DNA of 64,000 bases from JBOICV01 sp050740255. Its GTDB lineage: Bacteria; Pseudomonadota; Gammaproteobacteria; Nevskiales; JBOICV01. Of the stretch, positions 57,997 to 64,000 are shown one piece after another (position 1 is the first letter of the stretch; each line of letters starts with the position of its first letter). Under the pieces are notes generated by a model. That model did not search any database. It was given only the letters and a program-made list of their open reading frames with translations, and was not told the origin of the DNA. A program made the position numbers and the translations under genes. The stretch is taken from assembly GCA_050740255.1 (NCBI GenBank), contig JBOICV010000106.1, forward strand, positions 1-64,000. Reading direction: 5' to 3'.

Positions 57997-59700
57997 TCAA
58001 CCGTGATCCATGGCCGCGGTTGCGGCTTCGAGGCGATGCTCGATTTCGCGCGCCGCGCCTGCGCGTGACTTGTATTCCAGCATGCCCTTGTCCAGTCCGC
58101 GCTCGCCAATGACGATGCGATGTGGAATGCCAATCAGATCGGCGTCCGCAAACATTGGACCGGGCCGCAGGCCGCGGTCATCCAGCAATACTTCAACGCC
58201 GGCTTTCAGCAGCCCCGTATACAAAGCATCCGCTGCGTCCTTTACCCGCGCGGATTTCTCGTAGTTGATCGGAGTGAGAATCACGCGGAAGGGTGCGATT
58301 GCCTCCGGCCAGATGATGCCGTTGTCGTCGTGGCTTTGCTCGATCGCCGCGCCGACGATGCGCGACACGCCGATGCCGTAAGTGCCCATCTCCGGGGTCT
58401 GTTCCTTGCCGCCGGCGTCCAGCACCGACACACCCATGCTGGTGCTGTACTTGCGGCCCAGCTTGAAGATATGGCCGACCTCGATGCCGCGCACCAGTTG
58501 GTAGTTGCCTTCCGCATTCGGCGCCGCTTCGCCATCCACCACGTTGCGGATATCGGCGACGACCGCGGGCTCGGGCAGATCACGACCCCAGTTAATGCCC
58601 ATTAAATGATGGTCCGGCTCGTTTGCGCCGCAGACAAAATCGCTCATCGCCGCGACCGTCTGATCGGCGATGATGCTGACGTCCTGGCCCAAGCCGATCG
58701 GGCCGATGTAGCCGGCCACACTCTTGAACACGCTCACCAATTCCGCTTCAGTGGCCAGGCGGTACCCGGCAAGGCCTGGGAGCTTGCCGATCTTGACGAG
58801 GTTGGCTTCGTGATCACCGCGTAGTAACAACAGGTAGTGCCGGCCATTGGCTTCCACCGCGACGCTCTTGACCGTGCGCTCGAGCGGCAACTTCAGAAAC
58901 TGTGCGACATCCGCGCAAGTGATGGTTCCTGGCGTATGCGCTTTCTTCAGCGGCTCCTTCGCTGCCGATCGCGCAGCAGGCGCCGCCGCCACCGCCGCTT
59001 CGAGATTGGCCGCATAGCTGCCATTGCTCGCAATCGCCAGCAAGTCCTCACCGGAACTCGCCAGCACGTGGAATTCTTCGGAAGCCGAGCCGCCGATATT
59101 GCCGGAGTCCGCCTGCACGATGCGAAACTCGAGGCCGACGCGCTCGAAGATGCGCGAATACGCCTGGCGCATATTCAGATACTCGCGATCCAGATCGGCC
59201 GTATCCATATGGAAGGAGTAGCCGTCCTTCATCAGGAATTCGCGGGCGCGCATCACGCCGAAGCGGGGCCGGCGCTCGTCGCGGAACTTGCTGCCGATTT
59301 GGTAGAAATTCACCGGCAACTGCTTATAGCTGCGGTACTCGTCCTTCACCAGATTGGTGATGACTTCCTCGGCGGTCGGCGCGTAGCAGAAGTCGCGTTC
59401 ATGCCGATCCTTCAAGCGCAGCATTTCCGGGCCCATGGCCTCCCAGCGTCCGGAGGTTTGCCACAACTCGGCGGGTTGAATGCAGGGCAGGGATACCTCC
59501 ACGCAGCCAGCGCGGTTCAACTCCTCGCGCACGATGGCTGCCACTTTCTGCAGCACGCGCAGGCCGAGCGGCAGCCAGGTGTAAAGTCCCGCGGCAAGTT
59601 TGCGAATCAGGCCGGCGCGCAGCATCAGCTGGTGACTGACGATCTCGGCGTCGGCCGGCGTCTCTTTGGCGGTAAACAGGGGGAACTGCGAAAGGCGCAT
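57997..59700 (-). CDS. proS: Prolyl-tRNA synthetase
   Basis: 567 residues, bacterial type with an editing insertion. Class II motifs: GLYTWLPLGLRVLQKVAAIVREELNRAG, FRDERRPRFGVMRAREFLMKDGYSFH (motif 2), GTYGIGVSRIVGAAIEQ (motif 3). The INS editing domain lies at about residues 230-390 (TPGTITCADVAQFLKLPLE, LRGDHEANLVK). The anticodon-binding domain ends the protein. Divergent from the alpha/beta hydrolase pair. Confidence 0.97.
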   Translation of the reverse strand: MRLSQFPLFTAKETPADAEIVSHQLMLRAGLIRKLAAGLYTWLPLGLRVLQKVAAIVREELNRAGCVEVSLPCIQPAELWQTSGRWEAMGPEMLRLKDRHERDFCYAPTAEEVITNLVKDEYRSYKQLPVNFYQIGSKFRDERRPRFGVMRAREFLMKDGYSFHMDTADLDREYLNMRQAYSRIFERVGLEFRIVQADSGNIGGSASEEFHVLASSGEDLLAIASNGSYAANLEAAVAAAPAARSAAKEPLKKAHTPGTITCADVAQFLKLPLERTVKSVAVEANGRHYLLLLRGDHEANLVKIGKLPGLAGYRLATEAELVSVFKSVAGYIGPIGLGQDVSIIADQTVAAMSDFVCGANEPDHHLMGINWGRDLPEPAVVADIRNVVDGEAAPNAEGNYQLVRGIEVGHIFKLGRKYSTSMGVSVLDAGGKEQTPEMGTYGIGVSRIVGAAIEQSHDDNGIIWPEAIAPFRVILTPINYEKSARVKDAADALYTGLLKAGVEVLLDDRGLRPGPMFADADLIGIPHRIVIGERGLDKGMLEYKSRAGAAREIEHRLEAATAAMDHG

Positions 59701-59765
59701 AGTTTGTGTACGAGCTAAGGACGCGGCATTCTAACCCGCAGTTACCGACGGCTTACAGACGGCTG

Positions 59766-60647
59766 ATGGGGATTTCGCTCGAGGACTGGCGCAAGCGCGG
59801 CCGCGAATATCTGCACCGCGGGCACGGCATTTTTTACGTGGACGAAGGGCAGGGCGCGCCACTGGTCTGCATTCATGGCTTCCCGACGGCGAGCTGGGAC
59901 TGGGCGCCGCTCTGGCCGGAGCTGACCCGGCGCTACCGCGTGATCGCGCCGGACATGATCGGCTTTGGCTTCTCGGCGAAACCGCGCGACTACCAGTACA
60001 GCATTCTGGATCAGGCGGATTTATTCGAGGGTTTACTGGCCCATCTCGGTGTAACGGAAGTTCTGGTGCTCGCTCATGACTACGGCGACACCGTGGCGCA
60101 AGAGCTGCTGGCGCGGCACAACGAGCGCTCGCGGTCGGGTCAACTTGGTTTACGACTGCGCTCAGTTTGTTTTCTGAATGGCGGCCTGTTTCCGGAGACG
60201 CATCGTCCGCGCTTCGTGCAGAAACTGCTGCAAAGCCCGATCGGTCCGCTGATTTCGCGGCTGATGAACCGGCGCAGCTTTGATCGTAGCTTCAGCGCCG
60301 TTTTCGGGCCGCAGACCCAGCCTTCGCCGGCTGAGCTGGCGGCCTTCTGGCAGCTGCTGAGCCACAACGGCGGCCAGCGCCTCATGCACAAGCTGATCCG
60401 CTACATGGCCGAGCGGCGTGAGCACCGGGAGCGCTGGGTGGGCGCCTTGTGCTCGGCCAAAATTCCCCTGCGCGTGATTGACGGCGCGGTGGATCCGGTT
60501 TCCGGCGCGCATATGGTGGCGCGCTACCGGGAGCTGGTGCCGAATCCCGATACGGTTATGCTGCCCACCATCGGCCACTATCCGCAGGTCGAGGCGCCAC
60601 AGGCGGTGCTGGCGGCTTACCTCGAATTCGCCGCACCTACGGCATAA
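59766..60647 (+). CDS. Alpha/beta hydrolase with Asp nucleophile (dehalogenase/epoxide hydrolase fold)
   Basis: 293 residues from ATG 59766. HGFPTASWDWAPLW (oxyanion region), APDMIGFGFSAKP, nucleophile elbow VLAHDYGDTVAQELLA with Asp, acid in DGAVDPVSGAH and His in IGHYPQVEAPQ. The Asp nucleophile points to haloalkane dehalogenase or epoxide hydrolase chemistry. The next gene is a paralog with the nucleophile changed. Three further ATG/GTG starts upstream are weaker. Confidence 0.85.
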   Translation: MGISLEDWRKRGREYLHRGHGIFYVDEGQGAPLVCIHGFPTASWDWAPLWPELTRRYRVIAPDMIGFGFSAKPRDYQYSILDQADLFEGLLAHLGVTEVLVLAHDYGDTVAQELLARHNERSRSGQLGLRLRSVCFLNGGLFPETHRPRFVQKLLQSPIGPLISRLMNRRSFDRSFSAVFGPQTQPSPAELAAFWQLLSHNGGQRLMHKLIRYMAERREHRERWVGALCSAKIPLRVIDGAVDPVSGAHMVARYRELVPNPDTVMLPTIGHYPQVEAPQAVLAAYLEFAAPTA

Positions 60648-60659
60648 TCCGGGCCACTT

Positions 60660-61559
60660 ATGACTGACCCCAAGCTCGGCGCGGCGGCAGAATGGCAGGC
60701 CGGTGGGCATAGCTATTCGTGTTGGGACAACGACATCTTCTACCGCGACGACGGTGAGGGCGACGCGGTGCTCTGCCTGCACGGGTTTCCGACCTCAAGC
60801 TGGGACTGGCGCAAGCTCTGGCCCGAGCTGACGCGTAACTATCGGGCGATCGCCCCGGACATGATTGGTCTGGGCTTCTCCGCTAAACCATTCCACTACC
60901 ACTACGGCATCTTCGATTACGCCGATTTGTGCGAAGACTTGCTGCTGCATCTGGGCGTCAACCGGGTGCACCTGCTGGCGCACAATTTTGGCGCGACGGT
61001 CACGCAGGAGTTATTGGCGCGCCTGCAGGAGCGCCAGCGCTATGGTGAAAACGGCTTGGAGATCCGCTCGGTCTGCTTTCTGAACTCCGGCATCGTGCCG
61101 GAGGCCTCCGAGTTGCGCGTCGAGCTACGCCTGCTGCTGGAGCAGAAGGGACGCGATTTCGCACGCTTGTTCAACGAAGCCGGCTTCGCGCAAAGTCTGA
61201 TGGTGTTGTTCGGCCGCGACAATCGGCCGAGCGCAGAGGAGCTGGCCAGCTACTGGCAGCTTGGCACCATGAACGGCGGTTTGCGTATCGCGGACAAACT
61301 GGTGCACTTCATTGCCGACCGCCGCAAGCACCGCGGCCGCTGGCTCAATGCGACGCGCGAAGCGCAAATTCCCGTAAGCCATTTCAACGGCACCCAGGAT
61401 CCGGTATGCGGCTTGAACATGGTGGCAAAGGTGCGCGAACTACTGCCCAATGTACGGATTGAATTGTGTGACCGATCGGGCCATTTTCCGCATCTGGAGA
61501 CGCCGCAGGAACTGTGGTCCTACTACCGCGCCTTTCTCGCCGCCCTCAGTCCTCGATAA
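60660..61559 (+). CDS. Paralogous alpha/beta hydrolase with Asn at the nucleophile position
   Basis: 299 residues, 12 bases after its paralog. HGFPTSSWDWRKLWPELTRNY and APDMIGLGFSAKPFHY match closely, but the elbow reads LLAHNFGATVTQELLA: Asn (AAT) replaces Asp and Ala the second Asp. The acid (GTQDPVCGLN) and the base (DRSGHFPHLETPQE) remain. It may be inactive, a partner of the first, or self-activating by deamidation of Asn, a possibility only. It converges with and overlaps the JAMM-like gene by 14 bases. Confidence 0.82.
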   Translation: MTDPKLGAAAEWQAGGHSYSCWDNDIFYRDDGEGDAVLCLHGFPTSSWDWRKLWPELTRNYRAIAPDMIGLGFSAKPFHYHYGIFDYADLCEDLLLHLGVNRVHLLAHNFGATVTQELLARLQERQRYGENGLEIRSVCFLNSGIVPEASELRVELRLLLEQKGRDFARLFNEAGFAQSLMVLFGRDNRPSAEELASYWQLGTMNGGLRIADKLVHFIADRRKHRGRWLNATREAQIPVSHFNGTQDPVCGLNMVAKVRELLPNVRIELCDRSGHFPHLETPQELWSYYRAFLAALSPR

Positions 61560-61911
61560 TCTTCGCCGGCAACTCCCGCGCGCCGCGCCAGGCGCGCAAT
61601 TGCAGCACGCCGCGCGTGTCCAGGGCGATGATGAAGATATAACTCTCTGCGTCCGGCGCCTGCTCTTCCGGCAAAGGCTCGCCCGGGCCTCGCGGATGCA
61701 CGTAGTAAATCGCAAACAAGCGCTCGCGGCGCGCGCGCAATTTCTCCAGCACCGATTGCCGATTCTCGCCCGCCAGCAAGGGATAGGGCTTCAGTCCGCC
61801 CTCTGCGCTTGCACCAATCAGCCCGCTGGCGGCGCCACCGGGCGCTGTCTGGGCATGGTGAAAGACTTGCTGCACGAGGCGGCGCGGGATGGTCAAACCG
61901 GGATCGGTCAT
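61546..61911 (-). CDS. Degenerate JAMM/MPN-domain protein
   Basis: 121 residues. The start LTIPRRLVQQVFHHAQTAPGGAASGLIGA has the JAB/MPN outline (usually IP..., H..., E-CGLL), but the catalytic Glu and the HxH...SxxD zinc motif are absent: the corresponding stretch reads FAIYYVHPRGPGEPLPEE. The assignment is moderately supported and helped by its ATGA overlap with a MoeB-type gene, since JAMM and ThiF/MoeB families are often paired. Probably non-catalytic. Confidence 0.6.
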   Translation of the reverse strand: MTDPGLTIPRRLVQQVFHHAQTAPGGAASGLIGASAEGGLKPYPLLAGENRQSVLEKLRARRERLFAIYYVHPRGPGEPLPEEQAPDAESYIFIIALDTRGVLQLRAWRGARELPAKIIED

Positions 61912-62648
61912 GGGTTGTTGCAGACGGGACAGTCGGGATCACGCCTCAGCTTGAGTTCTCTGAAATTCAAGCTTAGCGCGTCAAGTACCAGCAGCCGCCC
62001 AGACGAGGGGCTGCCGATGCCCAGCAGGAGCTTGATCGCCTCCAGCGCCTGCAGGCTGCCGATGACGCCGACCAGGGGGCCGAGAATACCGCTGTTCTCG
62101 CAGCTTTCCTGTGCTTCGCCGTTCTCCCGATAAAGACAGCGATAGCAGGGCGAGTCGTTGCGCCCCGGCGTGAATACCGCGAGCTGCGCCTCGAAGCGGA
62201 TTGCCGCACCCGATACCAGCGGCTTGCGCGCCGCGACGCAGGCGGCGTTGACCGCGAAGCGGGTCGGAAAATTATCGCTGCCATCGAGCACCACATCCGC
62301 CGCGTTGACGTACTTCTGCAGGCGCAGGCCTTCGAGCCGCTCACTTAGTGCTTCCACCTGCACCTCGGGATTGAGCGCATGCAGCGTGTCGCGGGCCGAT
62401 TCCGCTTTGGCTCTGCCCAGATCGGCGCTGCGATGCAGGATTTGCCGCTGCAAATTAGATAATTCCAATACATCGCTATCGGCAATCGTCAGGCGTCCGA
62501 CGCCGGCCGCGGCGAGATAGAGCGCAGCCGCGGAGCCCAAGCCGCCGGCGCCCACGATCAAGGCATGTGAATCGAGCAGGGTTTGCTGACCGGCGACATC
62601 AATCTGCGGCAGCACCAGATGGCGGCTGTAACGCTGCAGTGTTGTCAT
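61908..62648 (-). CDS. moeB: MoeB/HesA-type adenylyltransferase (E1-like)
   Basis: 246 residues. RYSRHLVLPQI start, ATP loop ALIVGAGGLGSAAALYLAAAGV, DSDVLELSNLQRQILH with the conserved Asp/Asn/Arg, VVLDGSDNFPTRF, and two zinc pairs (CYRCLY and CPVC). These activate the C-terminus of MoaD/ThiS-like sulfur carriers for molybdopterin or thiamin. Coupled to the JAMM-like gene by overlap; no small ubiquitin-like carrier gene is adjacent. Confidence 0.93.
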   Translation of the reverse strand: MTTLQRYSRHLVLPQIDVAGQQTLLDSHALIVGAGGLGSAAALYLAAAGVGRLTIADSDVLELSNLQRQILHRSADLGRAKAESARDTLHALNPEVQVEALSERLEGLRLQKYVNAADVVLDGSDNFPTRFAVNAACVAARKPLVSGAAIRFEAQLAVFTPGRNDSPCYRCLYRENGEAQESCENSGILGPLVGVIGSLQALEAIKLLLGIGSPSSGRLLVLDALSLNFRELKLRRDPDCPVCNNP

Positions 62649-62695
62649 AAGTGGTACTGAGAATTGCGCAATTGACTCGCACTCGCGCCAATCCC

Positions 62696-62875
62696 AAATC
62701 CCCCGCCGTCCACCGCAAGCGGTGACCGTCCGCCCCCTTTAATAAAGGGGGCAGCGAGGCGCGATCGCGCCTCGCGGGGGATCGGATCGCCCCCTTTTGT
62801 AAAGGGGGCAGCGAGGCGTGGTAACGCCGAGAGGGGGATTTCAGGAGCTGCAGAAAATTCGTTAGCCACTTGGGA
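62696..62875. repeat. Second copy of the interspersed repeat
   Basis: AAATCCCCC at the left, CACCGCAAGCGGTGACC, two CCCCCTTT-TAAAGGGGG hairpins and GGGGGATTT ending 62841, then TGCAGAAAATTCGTTAGCCA continuing to about 62875. This parallels 6360-6595 along its length but with one hairpin unit fewer. It separates moeB from prmC. Confidence 0.85.
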
Positions 62876-62883
62876 AAGGATCA

Positions 62884-63714
62884 TTAGTTCAACTGGCCCA
62901 GCGTTACACGTGGCAAATCTGCAAGATCGGCCAGGGTTTCGACAGAGGCAAAACCGGAAAATTTCAGTAATTCACGCACTGCTTGATCCTGCGTTGCGCC
63001 GTGTTCCAGCAGCAGCCAGCCGCCGGGCTTGAGATGTAGCGGCGCGTGCTGAACGATGAAGCGCAAATCGGCCAGTCCGTTATCACCCGCGATCAATGCG
63101 CGGCGCGGCTCAAAGGCCAAGGCGGCGAGATGCGGGTCTTGCGCCGCCACATAAGGCGGGTTGGACAGAACCAGTTCCAGCTTTTCGCCGGATAAAGCCG
63201 CGTACCAGCGTCCCCGCCGGAATTCCACATTGCCGAGCTGATGCCGCTGCGCATTGCGAGCTGCAACCGCCAGCGCGGCTTCGGAGCTGTCGGTGGCGAG
63301 CACCACGCAAGCCGGCCTTTCGCGCGCGATGGCCAGGGCGATCGCGCCGCTGCCGGTACCGAGATCGGCGATGCGCCAGCGCGCGCCGGCAGGAATGCGC
63401 GCCAGCGCGGCCTCCACCAGTGTTTCTGTTTCCGGCCGCGGGATCAATACGGCGGGAGTCACTTCCAGTTCCAGCGACCAGAATTCGCGCTGCTTGAGCA
63501 GATAAGCCAGCGGCTCACCCATTTCACGGCGTGTAACCAAACCCTGAAAGCGAGTCAGGGCGTCGTCGGCCAGCTTGTTTTCACCATGGCTCAGCAGCCG
63601 GCTGCGCGGCTGCTGCACGCAATGCGCCAGCAGCAACTCGGCGTCAAGGCGGGCCGAATCGGAGTGCGGACGCAGACGCTCGACCGCAGCGCTGAGCGCC
63701 TCTGCCAGGGTCAT
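62884..63714 (-). CDS. prmC: Peptide chain release factor N5-glutamine methyltransferase
   Basis: 276 residues from ATG 63714 (MTLAEALSAAVERL). PrmC signatures: AVLIPRPETETLVEAAL, ADLGTGSGAIALAIA (motif I), the NPPY catalytic motif in LVLSNPPYVAAQDPHL, and EPRRALIAGDNGL. It methylates the GGQ glutamine of release factors. It follows prfA by 16 bases, the standard arrangement. Confidence 0.96.
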   Translation of the reverse strand: MTLAEALSAAVERLRPHSDSARLDAELLLAHCVQQPRSRLLSHGENKLADDALTRFQGLVTRREMGEPLAYLLKQREFWSLELEVTPAVLIPRPETETLVEAALARIPAGARWRIADLGTGSGAIALAIARERPACVVLATDSSEAALAVAARNAQRHQLGNVEFRRGRWYAALSGEKLELVLSNPPYVAAQDPHLAALAFEPRRALIAGDNGLADLRFIVQHAPLHLKPGGWLLLEHGATQDQAVRELLKFSGFASVETLADLADLPRVTLGQLN

Positions 63715-63730
63715 CTGCCGCGGACCGGTG

Positions 63731-64000
63731 TCATACACCCAAGGCTGCAAGCTGATCCGCCTGATACTCATGAATCAAAGGCTCGATCACGTCGTCCAAA
63801 GCGCCCTCGATGACCTGGGCCAGGTTGTACAGCGTGAGATTGATCCGGTGGTCGGTGACGCGGTTCTGCGGGAAGTTGTAGGTGCGGATGCGCTCCGAGC
63901 GGTCGCCCGAACCGACCAGCAGTTTGCGCGTTGCCGCCTGCTCGCTGCGTTGCTTCTCTTCCTGCGAAGCGCGCAGGCGCGCGGCCAGCAGGCTCATGGC
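63731..64000 (-). CDS. prfA: Peptide chain release factor 1, C-terminal part
   Basis: Only the last 89 codons lie inside the window; the gene continues beyond base 64000. RKLLVGSGDRSERIRTYNFPQNRVTDHRINLTLYNL and the final IHEYQADQLAALGV identify RF1. The GGQ and PxT motifs are outside. It operates in termination at UAA/UAG and is the substrate of the adjacent PrmC. Confidence 0.97.
   Translation of the reverse strand, partial: AMSLLAARLRASQEEKQRSEQAATRKLLVGSGDRSERIRTYNFPQNRVTDHRINLTLYNLAQVIEGALDDVIEPLIHEYQADQLAALGV

Overview
The window looks like chromosome from a GC-rich, free-living gammaproteobacterium with a large catabolic repertoire. The pointers are housekeeping synteny typical of that class: orphan rnfB next to nth; metG divergent from mrp and dcd; purM-purN divergent from a DUF2066 / AI-2E (PerM) / hda train; DUF2069-wrbA; proS; moeB-prmC-prfA. 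The species cannot be named from this sequence. No rRNA, tRNA or CRISPR was seen.

Layout. 1-6.3 kb: end of an FKBP gene, a lipoprotein aminopeptidase, a lone integron gene cassette with a clear attC site, then pirin / Pcm / haloalkane dehalogenase-like / crotonase / methyltransferase genes on the minus strand. 6.3-8.6 kb: a tandem repeat block, a thioesterase, and an AT-richer remnant of a restriction-modification locus (frameshifted and truncated DNA methyltransferase, small Cys protein, HNH endonuclease-like protein). 8.6-16.2 kb: pckA, an NfeD-slipin pair, two crotonases, cyclophilin, nth, rnfB. 16.3-19.8 kb: a 1170-residue flavoprotein that reads as a fusion of GltD-like and PyrK-like halves (the architecture of NfnB+NfnA), divergent from rnfB. 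19.8-25.2 kb: bile-acid-type symporter, metG carrying two in-frame repeat insertions, a His/Arg/Asp/Gly-rich exported protein, mrp, dcd and a second diverged dcd tail.

25.2-33 kb: a long minus-strand train (SDR, small membrane protein, DUF3604 lipoprotein, HupE/UreJ-like protein, PpiC-type isomerase, MBL hydrolase, two DsbA-like/HCCA isomerases). 33.1-34.6 kb: ArsR / SRPBCC / GST operon. 34.7-44 kb: an accessory island with an OLD-family nuclease, an SbcD/SbcC-like (YhaO/YhaN-like) pair, a gene remnant and three adjacent toxin-antitoxin modules (TumE-TumA, Phd/YefM-YoeB, HigB/HigA-like), each with a recognisable palindromic promoter/operator. 44-50 kb: DUF1302 outer-membrane protein and two unusual long GST-like proteins around an AraC regulator, probably a hydrophobic-substrate catabolic locus. 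50-64 kb: nucleotide metabolism, DNA repair and replication-control genes, two haloalkane-dehalogenase-fold paralogs (one missing its nucleophile), and a degenerate JAMM protein coupled to a MoeB/HesA-type E1-like protein.

The strongest unusual signals are: the solitary attC cassette outside any integron; the Nfn-like fused flavoprotein beside an orphan RnfB; palindromic repeats inserted in frame in metG and supplying both stop codons of the convergent hda/DUF2069 pair; the decayed methyltransferase beside an apparently intact nuclease; the OLD/SbcCD-like/toxin island with two probably leaderless toxin mRNAs; and the tightly coupled DUF3604-HupE-PpiC operon. Functions are assigned from motifs read by eye; no database search was possible.
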